Virus record (IMG/VR): IMGVR_UViG_3300023196_001581
Location: 2,086-25,457 of that record
Strand: one strand, 5' to 3'
Origin: a virus
DNA: 23,372 bases
The notes beneath the pieces are model-generated. The model had not been told where the DNA came from, searched no databases, and worked only from the letters and a program-made list of their open reading frames with translations. Shown piece after piece: positions 5,964 to 12,932 of this stretch; positions within the stretch are counted from its first letter, which is position 1, and each line of letters starts with the position of its first letter. Both the position numbers and the translations under genes were made by a program.

Positions 5964-6489
5964 TTTTATCTATGGCCTTTACCATTGCTTTTAATATTGG
6001 TGTCATTATGTTTGTTCCAAACTGTCCTAACGCCGCGTTTACTGAGTACAAAACTATTCTAACATTATCTTTTGTATAACCCTTTAAACTATTTATTCTA
6101 TCTACGCTCGGCGCATAAGGATGTTGAGTTGCTTTATTTACAGGCGGACCTAAATCAAAAGGTAAATTAGTTAGTTCACAAAATCCGTTTTCTATAGCAG
6201 GCAATATGTCATTTACAGTAATTGTGTGTTCAATATTTGATTGCTTGGCCCGGCTTATTGAGTTATATAACAGTGTATGCGCACGACCTTTTGGTGTTAA
6301 AGCCTTTTTTGCGCTTAAAGCATATCCTATTTTTTTAACATTTTCAAAGGCTTTTGGTGACCTCCAATCTTCTTTAAAAAAACCTTCTATATCTAATTTG
6401 GTTAATTTATATGACTTAAATATGAACCCGTCCTGCCTCACATCACCTCGTTTAAATTGCTTACCTGTTTTAGGATTTAGTCGCTTCAC
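5659..6489 (-). CDS. HNH-type homing endonuclease with an out-of-frame 3' extension
   Basis: 276 residues from GTG 6489, chosen for a GAGGAG site 7 nt upstream; an ATG at 6528 is also open but has no such site. The N-terminus (NPKTGKQFKRGDV, then DGFIF) and the core SVDRINSLKGYTKDNV (128-143), followed by a VNAALGQFG helix, are typical of phage free-standing endonucleases of the HNH/Vsr-like kind. It lies between VRR-NUC and helicase, which are usually neighbours, so it looks inserted. The endonuclease domain ends near residue 175. The remaining about 100 residues are read out of frame across the start of the helicase and look like non-native sequence. Confidence 0.75.
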   Translation of the reverse strand: MKRLNPKTGKQFKRGDVRQDGFIFKSYKLTKLDIEGFFKEDWRSPKAFENVKKIGYALSAKKALTPKGRAHTLLYNSISRAKQSNIEHTITVNDILPAIENGFCELTNLPFDLGPPVNKATQHPYAPSVDRINSLKGYTKDNVRIVLYSVNAALGQFGTNIMTPILKAMVKAIDKNAQKNTTTPVPTGNYSEGNFDTKYGALFTAGLGQDHYNAYHNSGAIPGQDTDHRAQESSGDSVGHGGKEMATSEPFTRIENNGEPDTEIVRLDFASRHLSD

Positions 6490-6745
6490 GAATGAACTCC
6501 TCAATGTCGTCGTAGTTACGTAGCACATGAACAGGAAAACCCTGCTCGCCTATTTGATCAAACACTAAAACTTGCCTAGGCGAAAGGACTCCAGTGCTCG
6601 TTTTTAATTCCACTAGGTGTACTTGGTTGTTCAGGAACACTATTCGATCCGGCACCCCCGAGATTGTGCTGATCCACTTGAACGTCAGCCCTCCCGACTC
6701 CACTACCTTTTTTACTAGGTACTTTTCTATTTGTTTTTCTAGCAT
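6470..6745 (-). CDS. VRR-NUC domain nuclease
   Basis: 91 residues, a single VRR-NUC (PD-(D/E)XK) domain. Asp33 in GVPDRIVF, E46-L-K48 in VELK and Gln58 in SPRQ form the active site. Free-standing phage VRR-NUC proteins are predicted structure-specific nucleases that act with the SNF2 helicase in replication or recombination. The start codon lies inside the 3' part of the metalloprotease-like gene (170-nt overlap), and the stop overlaps the HNH start by 20 nt. Confidence 0.9.
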   Translation of the reverse strand: MLEKQIEKYLVKKVVESGGLTFKWISTISGVPDRIVFLNNQVHLVELKTSTGVLSPRQVLVFDQIGEQGFPVHVLRNYDDIEEFIREATKS

Positions 6746-7142
6746 GTTTTTCTTTCTCGTGCATACATATTTTAAAAACTTGACCGGCTAGGTGGCCGGA
6801 TAAGTAGGCACGTGTTTCGTGTACAAAGTTATCGTCTTCACCTATGTGCTCGGCTAGGTGATCAACAGCATGGCTAACCTCGTGAGTGATAGTATCCACA
6901 AGCTCACCCAGATTATCATTAACCAAAGACATATCGAACACAAGGATGATAATGGCGTTCTTACCATCGCCAATAAGATGTGTTTCAGCAATACCACAAT
7001 CGAGTGCACTGGCCTTAAGGGTGACATCGTGATCCTTTAATATTTGTTGAAATACCTTGTCATCAAAGCATAGCTTAACAACATCGGGAAAGAAACCAAC
7101 GTCTAGCTTGTAGTAGTTGTAATTCTTTTTCTTTTTAATCAT
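6576..7142 (-). CDS. HEXXH zincin-like metalloprotease domain protein
   Basis: 188 residues. A basic start and a mixed alpha/beta segment lead to THEVSHAVDH (HEVSH 87-91), with FVHETRAYLSGHL downstream giving a candidate third ligand (Glu109). This is a gluzincin-like layout seen in small phage proteins whose substrate is unknown. The domain ends by about residue 143. The last about 45 residues are low-complexity (Gly/Ser/Pro) and encoded out of frame over the VRR-NUC start, so they may be an accidental extension. ATGA overlap with the upstream gene. Confidence 0.75.
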   Translation of the reverse strand: MIKKKKNYNYYKLDVGFFPDVVKLCFDDKVFQQILKDHDVTLKASALDCGIAETHLIGDGKNAIIILVFDMSLVNDNLGELVDTITHEVSHAVDHLAEHIGEDDNFVHETRAYLSGHLAGQVFKICMHEKEKHARKTNRKVPSKKGSGVGRADVQVDQHNLGGAGSNSVPEQPSTPSGIKNEHWSPFA

Positions 7143-7390
7143 TCTAAAAACACTGGGGTGTGTTCACCAACCCAAGCGCCTCGCATATTACAATCAATGT
7201 ATTCCATGGCGTCGTCTTCTGTCATGCCGTCATGGTCGACCAACAAACAAATTACTTTATTTAAGTCATAGCACACCGCCTCTAACCCAATGCGAGTAGC
7301 GACTCCAATGATTGCAGCATCTAAATACTCTGGGTCCATTACTAACAAATCCGGATACTGTTCTGATAGTTCTTCTCTAATTGGTGTCAT
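7139..7390 (-). CDS. conserved phage hypothetical protein
   Basis: 83 residues, acidic. The C-terminus EYIDCNMRGAWVGEHTPVF, after an acidic DGMTEDDAM helix, is a pattern I recognise from an uncharacterised phage family. It abuts the upstream gene with a one-base TAATG overlap and overlaps the downstream ATG by 4 nt. No catalytic motif is seen. Confidence 0.7.
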   Translation of the reverse strand: MTPIREELSEQYPDLLVMDPEYLDAAIIGVATRIGLEAVCYDLNKVICLLVDHDGMTEDDAMEYIDCNMRGAWVGEHTPVFLE

Positions 7391-7620
7391 TAGTGCCTCG
7401 TACGTTTTTGTTTGCGTTCTAACAGGTCAATGATCTCGGCCTGCTCATCTTCGGGTAAGTCTTCAACGCGCACGGCGTCTTCCAATATTTCTCCAGTTGT
7501 TACTAACTGGACAATCCCCTCCATTAGATTGTCAATGTCCTCTTGGGTCATGTCCATATCTTCCATAAGCTCATCGGCCCATCCGTCTTCAAACTCTACT
7601 GTCTTTGGTTTTTTTGTCAT
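7390..7620 (-). CDS. acidic hypothetical protein
   Basis: 76 residues, very acidic (DGWADELMEDMDMTQEDI) with a short basic tail (ERKQKRTRH). Probably all helical. Not recognised. Start and stop overlap the neighbouring genes by one to four bases. Confidence 0.6.
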   Translation of the reverse strand: MTKKPKTVEFEDGWADELMEDMDMTQEDIDNLMEGIVQLVTTGEILEDAVRVEDLPEDEQAEIIDLLERKQKRTRH

Positions 7621-7790
7621 TGTCTTACCCCAACGTTAAGTTTAGTTAAAAATTCTACGGCCTTGTCAAACTGCTCGTTTAAATTTTCAAGTTCAGTTAC
7701 TTGTTTGCGCAACATCTTGGTAGCTAGTTCCAGGGTGCCCGGCGGGAATACACCGCTGTCAATTAAGTCTGCTAATTCATTTGCGTTCAT
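7617..7790 (-). CDS. small coiled-coil protein, MNANELA paralogue 1
   Basis: 57 residues. Starts MNANELADLIDSGVFPP and continues with KMLRKQVTELENLNEQ, a short coiled coil. The next gene upstream (7787-8080) begins with the same MNANELA and has an equivalent MLRQQQAEIESL segment, so the two are tandem paralogues. The stop overlaps the next ATG (ATGA), and the start overlaps the end of its paralogue by 4 nt. Similar proteins are frequent in phages of aquatic proteobacteria; function unknown. Confidence 0.65.
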   Translation of the reverse strand: MNANELADLIDSGVFPPGTLELATKMLRKQVTELENLNEQFDKAVEFLTKLNVGVRQ

Positions 7791-8080
7791 TTCTCTTGTG
7801 CCTTTCTTAGTATTGCTCTAGCAAAATCCTGAATATCTTTCATGCTTGGTTTTAATGTTGCATCTTTCCGCACATCATCCCAAGTGTTTGCTATTTCCTC
7901 ATCTGTTAGTTCTTTTACTGGCTGTCTATCAAAACCCCAAGGTTCACTTTTAAAATCCCATAACTGATTTCTTAAAGATTCTATTTCAGCTTGTTGCTGT
8001 CGTAGCATTAAAGCAGCATCGTGTGCAAAGCCATAAGGATAAGCACTTTCTACTATTTCAGCTAGTTCATTTGCGTTCAT
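7787..8080 (-). CDS. small coiled-coil protein, MNANELA paralogue 2
   Basis: 97 residues: MNANELAEIVESAYPYGF, then AALMLRQQQAEIESLRNQL (coiled coil), then ELTDEEIANTWDDV and a DFARAILRKAQEK tail. It is a longer paralogue of the 7617-7790 protein and fits a common phage family of unknown function. ATGA overlaps at both ends. Confidence 0.7.
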   Translation of the reverse strand: MNANELAEIVESAYPYGFAHDAALMLRQQQAEIESLRNQLWDFKSEPWGFDRQPVKELTDEEIANTWDDVRKDATLKPSMKDIQDFARAILRKAQEK

Positions 8081-8271
8081 TTTTCGTCGTCCTTTTTCTT
8101 TTTAACTGGCTTAGTTGGCGCCTCGGAGGCTGCAATCATTTTATCTGCTAAATAAAACGCGCGGTTTACTGCCTTCTGGTCCCATTCGTTTGGTGTAGTA
8201 ATGTCGAACTTCCAATCACCGGCGCAAATACCGTTTAAAATTTGTGTTGCTACGTTTAGTCTATCATTCAT
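8077..8271 (-). CDS. conserved phage hypothetical protein
   Basis: 64 residues. VATQILNGICAGDWKFDI and a following helix (AVNRAFYLADKMIAA) match a recurrent uncharacterised phage family. The tail is Lys-rich (PVKKKKDDEK). It overlaps the upstream 46-residue gene by 8 nt. Confidence 0.65.
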   Translation of the reverse strand: MNDRLNVATQILNGICAGDWKFDITTPNEWDQKAVNRAFYLADKMIAASEAPTKPVKKKKDDEK

Positions 8272-8404
8272 TGTTTTCTTCTTCCTCGTTGTTTATTTTT
8301 GGTGGGTGTGCGTATAGCGCCTCGGTTCCTACTAATGCCTCGTCGTAATACATCCACTTACCATCTTTATCTTTGATTCGCCATGCTACTGGTTTGTCGT
8401 TCAT
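8264..8404 (-). CDS. small phage protein of the PVAWR..LYAHPP type
   Basis: 46 residues: MNDKPVAWRIKDKDGKW, then ALVGTEALYAHPP and an acidic tail. The PVAW start and YAHPP end are a hallmark of a large family of tiny phage proteins with no assigned function. Overlap with the downstream gene (8 nt) and the family pattern support it as real. Confidence 0.65.
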   Translation of the reverse strand: MNDKPVAWRIKDKDGKWMYYDEALVGTEALYAHPPKINNEEEENNE

Positions 8405-8405
8405 A

Positions 8406-8651
8406 TTATTTCCTAAGTTGTGATACTGGTTTACGTCTACCAAACAAACGCCTAACCTTTAATGCGTTAATGGTGCCAAACGTTTTGTTACGCCAACCTT
8501 GGTGAGCACGTCTAACCTTCTGCATCTTGGCCCGCTTAACACAACGCAAGGTATTTTTCTTTATGATTACATTCCTGCGCCGACCAAAACCACCAAAGAT
8601 GGTGGTAAAGTCGTTACGCATGACTGTCTTTCTAAAGTTAAAGTTTTTCAA
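8406..8651 (-). CDS. highly basic hypothetical protein
   Basis: 81 residues, with many Arg/Lys (for example GRRRNVIIKKNTLR and KVRRLFGRRKP) and almost no acidic residues. The start overlaps the primase stop as ATGA, implying coupled translation. The charge suggests DNA or RNA binding alongside the primase-helicase. I do not recognise a family. Confidence 0.55.
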   Translation of the reverse strand: MKNFNFRKTVMRNDFTTIFGGFGRRRNVIIKKNTLRCVKRAKMQKVRRAHQGWRNKTFGTINALKVRRLFGRRKPVSQLRK

Positions 8652-10948
8652 AATACGCTCTCGTCAAATGATTCAATTGAGTCGATATACTTTTGTGCTT
8701 TTGGTTTAAGACTAACACCAAGATACACACTTACTCTCTCGCCGTTTTGTCTAATCTCTTCAGACTTAACAAACTGCTCTTGCGTTGCAGCTAAAAACCT
8801 ACGCTTAAATGCCTGCTCTGTACCTGGCGCCATGGACTTCTTCAGCGCCCAGTGTTTGTAACATGCAAACACATCCTCCTTGCGTGTTGTAGCTAACGGA
8901 TCAAAATCAAGGGCCGCATCGGCAAAGACTGCAAGTGGGTTACCCAGTTCGCTCATCAGGTCAAGGTACTCTTTGCCTGATACTGGCTGGACAAAATGTC
9001 CTCCCCTACCGATACGGCGCTTGAGCCCTTCCATAGCCCAATTAAAGATACCCCCCAGCTCAGCACGTAACTTAATTGACAGCTCGGTGTCTTCCTTATT
9101 AAAAAATGATTTTGTCATCTTTAATACAATCATACGGCCTGTCAACGCGTTAGAGTTTTCTGTTAGCTGTAACACCTCGTTAGAGTAAATAACAAGGCGA
9201 GTAGGAAGATAGCCATTCCAAGACTCTTTATTCTTTCTATTGACAGTGATAGTATCCCCACCAACAATACGTAGAAGCTGAGAAACCACAGCACTGCGAT
9301 TGCGCTCAGGAGCGCGAGCGTCTGTAAAACTAGCCAAAAGTTTACCAAGCCAAGGTTGAAGTCCGAATGTGTCACATAGTTCTCCTAGTTCGGGTGCCAC
9401 TGTGTTGTGTTGGCCAAGTAGGTCAACAAGCACCTTGTTAATTGTCCCCTTGCCTGACCGGCGTGGGCCAATGATGTTAAAGAATTTCTGTTGCTTAGTA
9501 TCTCCCGATAAAATGTAGCCAAACATTTCTTGTAGTGTATCTATTGACTCCTGATCATCGGGCCATACCGACTGCAAGAACGTATCCCAGGTCGGACAAA
9601 CGGCTCTCTGATCGTACGCAAACGGCAAAGAGTTCTGTGTAAAGAATCCCAGTGAGTGTGGCAAAAGGATAGAATCTTCTAAGTGAAAAATACCATTCTC
9701 AACAGAAATCAATTTAGACGCGGCGGGTTTGGTCTTGGCGTATTCCTCTAACCAAATTGGTGGCTTGGTGTTAGGATGGTTTGCCAAGTGGACAATGGAT
9801 TTAATTGCATCAATCGCGCCTGATACACTGGCAGGGTTTGGGTTAAATGGTGCCAACGCGCCCTGCTTACCTGACTTCTTACACTTGTCTAAAAACGAAT
9901 AAACCCTAGATCGAATGGTTGCCTCCTCCATAATCTCGTAGTGTGTGCCAACGTAGATAAAAAAATCATCTGCGTAATGCACAAGGGAGTAGCCCTCTTC
10001 ACTGGAGTAAAAATTATCTAAAAAAGTACGGGCATGATTCATGGTGCCTGAGTCTAAAATAATCTCGCCCCTTGCTAATGCCTCGGTGCGCTCCTGTTGG
10101 TTCACTTGGAATATCAACGAGCGCAGGGTGGCACCCGAACCCTTGAACGTCCTCCACTTGTTTTCACATGAGTAGTCACCACTGGCAGTGTAACTGGCGC
10201 CTGTTGCCGACCAACGATCCCACGCCTCGCAAGCCTCAACGTCTGCACTAAACTGGTGGTGCAGTATGGCGCCAACTTTAAGCCACTCTGCATAACCCAT
10301 CTCGGGGTCTAGCTTAGCTAATAGCTCCTCCTCTACGCGAGTGATCGACCACTCATCTAATGGTGCCGAGTAGTCTCCAAATGCGTCGCCTGTGTGCCTC
10401 ATAGTGCGCTCAGGAATGACTGAGGTTAAGTCTTGCACCCCTGCCGGCACGTCACCCTTAAGGTGGTGCCCTGTCACTGTAAAAAATCGTGAGTTTGCAT
10501 ACGCCTCAAACCCAATGGCGTGGTCTGCGTGTGAGGCAAATGGGTTAGATCGTGTAAAAATCTTCACGCCTGTACCCGATGGTGATACCTCCATGTAACC
10601 ATCGACCTTATTTGCCAGTTCTAACATAGCCTGATTACTAAACCCCATTATGCTCGAATCATAGCAATCGTCTAGGTCAATCCCTACTAAATTGTCATCG
10701 TGTGAAAACACAAACCCCACACCATCAAATTTTTGGGTGTTGTAGGCCTGCTCTACTGCTAGAAAATCTGTCCATGTCGCTGGGTTGGTAGATGAGGCCG
10801 AACGGCCTGTGACTTGGAGTGGCATCTTGGCCCATCTCTTGTTGTCTCCATCACCGACCTCGACAAACGACCACATCACCCACCTTGGCACCTTACGAAG
10901 CTCTATGGGGATGTTGCCAAGTTGTACTGGTAAGCTAGTTGGTTTCAT
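8648..10948 (-). CDS. primase-helicase (AEP/PrimPol-like N-terminus with D5-like SF3 helicase)
   Basis: 766 residues. The N-terminus has the archaeo-eukaryotic primase-type pattern: FDGVGFVFSHDDNLVGIDLDDC (metal-binding D91 and D93, split around 73-95), SPSGTGVKIF (122-131) and FFTVTGHHL (155-163). The C-terminal half is a D5/P4-type helicase with Walker A GPRRSGKGT (494-502) and the NEVLQL and TGRMIVLKM segments of that superfamily. It would prime and unwind phage DNA. Its ribosome site GAGGAAT lies just before ATG 10948, and phage-type promoter copy 4 is 19 nt upstream. The neighbouring palindromic element 1 makes this a candidate origin region. Confidence 0.9.
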   Translation of the reverse strand: MKPTSLPVQLGNIPIELRKVPRWVMWSFVEVGDGDNKRWAKMPLQVTGRSASSTNPATWTDFLAVEQAYNTQKFDGVGFVFSHDDNLVGIDLDDCYDSSIMGFSNQAMLELANKVDGYMEVSPSGTGVKIFTRSNPFASHADHAIGFEAYANSRFFTVTGHHLKGDVPAGVQDLTSVIPERTMRHTGDAFGDYSAPLDEWSITRVEEELLAKLDPEMGYAEWLKVGAILHHQFSADVEACEAWDRWSATGASYTASGDYSCENKWRTFKGSGATLRSLIFQVNQQERTEALARGEIILDSGTMNHARTFLDNFYSSEEGYSLVHYADDFFIYVGTHYEIMEEATIRSRVYSFLDKCKKSGKQGALAPFNPNPASVSGAIDAIKSIVHLANHPNTKPPIWLEEYAKTKPAASKLISVENGIFHLEDSILLPHSLGFFTQNSLPFAYDQRAVCPTWDTFLQSVWPDDQESIDTLQEMFGYILSGDTKQQKFFNIIGPRRSGKGTINKVLVDLLGQHNTVAPELGELCDTFGLQPWLGKLLASFTDARAPERNRSAVVSQLLRIVGGDTITVNRKNKESWNGYLPTRLVIYSNEVLQLTENSNALTGRMIVLKMTKSFFNKEDTELSIKLRAELGGIFNWAMEGLKRRIGRGGHFVQPVSGKEYLDLMSELGNPLAVFADAALDFDPLATTRKEDVFACYKHWALKKSMAPGTEQAFKRRFLAATQEQFVKSEEIRQNGERVSVYLGVSLKPKAQKYIDSIESFDESVF

Positions 10949-10967
10949 TTATTCCTCTTTTATTGTC

Positions 10968-10981
10968 TATACTAATGCAAA
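10968..10981 (-). promoter_or_regulatory. phage-type promoter motif, copy 4 (primase-helicase)
   Basis: TTTGCATTAGTATA on the minus strand, 19 nt upstream of ATG 10948 and, unlike the leaderless copies, followed by a Shine-Dalgarno site. The adjacent AATCAATGGCTTAC (10981-10994) belongs to a repeated 14-mer also present in both palindromic elements. Confidence 0.7.
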
Positions 10982-11020
10982 ATCAATGGCTTACGGCTTT
11001 CACGATGTGAAATAAATTCT

Positions 11021-11040
11021 AAATGAGAATGATTATCATC
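11021..11040. promoter_or_regulatory. Fur-box-like operator (element 1, left)
   Basis: AAATGAGAATGATTATCATC resembles the enterobacterial Fur box GATAATGATAATCATTATC. It lies 12 nt outside the left arm of palindromic element 1, and an inverted partner flanks the right arm (16 of 20 bases match). Confidence 0.5.
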
Positions 11041-11052
11041 TGTTTCTAATAG

Positions 11053-11212
11053 AATCAATAACTTAGACTAATTTCGACGGGGTGACGGGGGTAGCGTACC
11101 CTTTTTACTCTTTTTTAAAATAAAAAAAAATAAAACGTAAGTAGGGGGAAAGAACGTGGAAAACACCCCGCAACCCCCGTCACCCCGTCGAAATTAGTCT
11201 AAGTCCTTGATT
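11053..11212. repeat. palindromic element 1: 40-bp inverted repeat around an 80-bp A/T-rich loop
   Basis: Left arm 11053-11092 and right arm 11173-11212 match at 38 of 40 positions. Each arm carries the tandem GACGGGG-TGACGGGGG. The loop contains a hairpin plus T-tract, a long A-rich run and AACGTAAGTA. Bases 11076-11194 are a 119-bp core shared in direct orientation with 16374-16492. Together with flanking Fur-like sites it forms a nested palindrome of about 225 bp. It could be a replication origin with inverted iterons and an unwinding region, or a regulatory or recombination site. No gene is seen between 10949 and 11321. Confidence 0.85.
11089..11106 (+). terminator. intrinsic terminator-like hairpin in element 1
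   Basis: GGGTA (11089-11093) pairs with TACCC (11097-11101) across a GCG loop and is followed by TTTTT. It would stop plus-strand transcripts entering the element. It is conserved exactly in element 2. Confidence 0.5.
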
Positions 11213-11224
11213 CATGGTGTTCTA

Positions 11225-11244
11225 ATTGATAATGGTTCTCATTT
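11225..11244. promoter_or_regulatory. Fur-box-like operator (element 1, right, inverted)
   Basis: The complement reads AAATGAGAACCATTATCAAT, a weaker Fur-like site in mirror orientation to 11021-11040. It lies just outside the right arm of palindromic element 1. Confidence 0.4.
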
Positions 11245-11321
11245 AAGAATGGCGACATAAACTATATGCCCCAAAAAGTACAAAAACACAAACAATATGA
11301 ACCATTTAAAGTGTTTATCTT

Positions 11322-11519
11322 TCATAATATGACATCATATCCTTGATTTTTTAAGAAGTTATATATCCATTCACGAAATTTGATGCGGTATTCGTTGTCC
11401 TGGGGATCTATTGGGTCCCATATCGCGTCAATGATGTGACTACCCAGCTCGTCATAAAACTCGATGACTTGCAGGTTGCCCTCGCTGTCGTATATCTCAC
11501 TCGGTATGGCCCTTGTCAT
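11322..11519 (-). CDS. hypothetical protein
   Basis: 65 residues, acidic, with aromatic-rich segments (VIEFYDELG, FREWIYNFLKNQG). Not recognised. Last gene of the leftward early operon. The start overlaps the previous stop as ATGA, and palindromic element 1 follows about 110 nt downstream. Confidence 0.6.
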   Translation of the reverse strand: MTRAIPSEIYDSEGNLQVIEFYDELGSHIIDAIWDPIDPQDNEYRIKFREWIYNFLKNQGYDVIL

Positions 11520-11860
11520 TCCTCTTCCTTTATGATTGAGTAAGTGTCACGCACCCTTGGCTCCTCCTCATTCCAGTTGTCAGATGTGCCGTAGTCACCC
11601 CGAATAGCACTCATGCGCTCAGACTTTCGGCACTCAGGCTCAATTGCCCACCACTTCTCGGATGCCTCTAGATACTCAAACCACTCATCGTTGCGCTCGT
11701 ACAGTGGGTGGTTGAGCCCTGCGGTCTCTACTGCGGTGTATTGCCTCTGTGGTACGTGGGCGTGCTTAGCGTAGTCCTTTGTACGCACTACACCCGCTTT
11801 ATTGCGCGCGGTAATGAATCGACTATATGCACTGGCCTGCTCTTCTGTTAAATGAATCAT
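11516..11860 (-). CDS. hypothetical protein
   Basis: 114 residues, charged and rich in Glu, Arg and aromatic residues. Segments such as EEQASAYSRFITARNKAG and HVPQRQYTAVETAGLNHPLY suggest a folded helical protein. No family recognised. It is co-translated with the sigma factor upstream (ATGA overlap), so a role connected to transcription control is possible but unsupported. Confidence 0.65.
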   Translation of the reverse strand: MIHLTEEQASAYSRFITARNKAGVVRTKDYAKHAHVPQRQYTAVETAGLNHPLYERNDEWFEYLEASEKWWAIEPECRKSERMSAIRGDYGTSDNWNEEEPRVRDTYSIIKEEE

Positions 11861-12432
11861 TCTTCTATTTCCTCGTAGTGTTTGTCTTCTGCAATACTAT
11901 CTAAACTAACTGGCTCTTTGTTTATATGACCACGCAGTTGGTGAATCTTTGCCGTTGTGGTATCTAAAATAGTAGCCAGCTCGTGGACTGTTGGCTTACG
12001 CCCTAATACTTGAGATAATGCCCTTTCGTTGTAGTTTAGTTTTTTAATAGCCTCGGCGATATTAACTGGTAGCCTGATAATGTTGCTTGTGTTGTCCAGC
12101 TCCCTGCGCACACCCTTGAGTATAAATGACTTGGCATAGGTAGCAAACTTGGCATTGTTGGTCGGTTTCCAACGCCTAGCCGCGATTAGTAACTGCTCGT
12201 TACCCATCGCTAGTATGTCCTCCATTGGCACCTTGCCGTGTTGCCATGCCGTCATCTTGGTTACTACATGCGAGACAAAACGTAAATTATGTGTGACTAA
12301 TTTATTTAATGCCTGATCGTCACCTTTTTGTATACGCTCTGCCAGTGCATGCTCCTCCAGTGTCGATAACGGCTCTATGCCGTATAGAGATTGTAGGTAG
12401 TCAGTCTTAATGTCTTTTGTGCTACTTGTCAT
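11857..12432 (-). CDS. sigma70-family factor lacking region 4
   Basis: 191 residues. Region 1.2 is near 13-36, region 2.1 at about 40-60 (LVTHNLRFVSHVVTKM), 2.2 at 70-90 (MEDILAMGNEQLLIAARRW) and 2.3-2.4 at 91-124 (KFATYAKSFILKGVRREL, then IIRLPVNIAE). Region 3 covers 125-168 (GRKPTVHELATILDTTT), and the chain stops in 3.2 (PVSLDSIAED..) with no region 4. T4 gp55 is likewise a minimal late sigma without a canonical region 4. It would direct core polymerase to phage promoters, probably the TTTGCATTAGTRTA set (inference). It belongs to the operon transcribed from the sigma70 promoter at 13215-13244. Confidence 0.85.
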   Translation of the reverse strand: MTSSTKDIKTDYLQSLYGIEPLSTLEEHALAERIQKGDDQALNKLVTHNLRFVSHVVTKMTAWQHGKVPMEDILAMGNEQLLIAARRWKPTNNAKFATYAKSFILKGVRRELDNTSNIIRLPVNIAEAIKKLNYNERALSQVLGRKPTVHELATILDTTTAKIHQLRGHINKEPVSLDSIAEDKHYEEIEE

Positions 12433-12577
12433 TTGTGCCTTTCCGAATCATATTAATGCCGTCTTTGCCTATTACCATAAGCAATCCAACTAATAACCAA
12501 ACGGCATAAGTAAAAGTAAATTGATACGATAAACTGTTCCATGCTAATAAAATAATTAACGCCCCCACAATCTTCAA
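12422..12577 (-). CDS. small two-helix membrane protein (TTG start)
   Basis: 51 residues. Two hydrophobic stretches (about 3-14, VGALIILLAW, and 24-36, AVWLLVGLLMVIG) with a polar tail. TTG 12577 is preferred: AGGAGG lies 7 nt upstream and the codon overlaps the stop of the preceding gene as TTGA. The 3' end overlaps the sigma start by 11 nt. Candidate roles include a holin-like or superinfection membrane protein, but no family is recognised. Confidence 0.6.
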   Translation of the reverse strand: MKIVGALIILLAWNSLSYQFTFTYAVWLLVGLLMVIGKDGINMIRKGTNDK

Positions 12578-12753
12578 AATGGTGCCTCCTGTAATAAAAG
12601 TGATGCTACTGCGTATGGATTGGCTTTAGGCTCGCGTGGTAGCGTCTTTAAGGCCATGCCTGCGGTTAGGTAGGGGGTAGCCTCCAGTTTAGATACAAAC
12701 TTCCTGCAAGCTCCTCCAAACTCGTCTATGAGGATGTAACGATACTGGCTCAT
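12574..12753 (-). CDS. small hypothetical protein
   Basis: 59 residues: MSQYRYILIDEFGGACRKF, then LEATPYLTAG and PREPKANPYAVASLLLQ. The layout recalls tiny phage proteins of unknown function. ATG 12753 forms an ATGA overlap with the upstream stop, and its own stop overlaps the TTG of the membrane protein. Confidence 0.6.
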   Translation of the reverse strand: MSQYRYILIDEFGGACRKFVSKLEATPYLTAGMALKTLPREPKANPYAVASLLLQEAPF

Positions 12754-12932
12754 AGAGTGTAGCCATCGGCTTGTATTCCCTTAATTGCGTCATCTAACTC
12801 TTCTTCACTTTGGGTTTCCCAACCCCAGTGACCATAACGCAAAACAAAGTCCAATGCACTTTTTGTATCCACTCCGAGTGTCTTGGCTTCCCAGTTAACT
12901 AGCCTATCAATTTTTTCTTGTTTGTTCATCAT
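12750..12932 (-). CDS. small hypothetical protein
   Basis: 60 residues. The first two codons are both ATG; the second gives the better distance to the GGAGG just upstream. Helical, with a YGHWGWETQSEEELDDAI segment. Not recognised. ATGA overlaps on both sides. Confidence 0.6.
   Translation of the reverse strand: MMNKQEKIDRLVNWEAKTLGVDTKSALDFVLRYGHWGWETQSEEELDDAIKGIQADGYTL

Noticed and set aside
8330-8340. ACTAATGCC, a partial match to the phage promoter motif
   Set aside because: It lacks the flanking TTTG, lies inside a coding sequence and no gene start follows, so it is probably chance.
11253-11341. 26-residue plus-strand frame starting at ATGCCCC near 11264
   Set aside because: No ribosome site, on the opposite strand to its neighbours and very short. 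It overlaps the end of the 11322-11519 gene.
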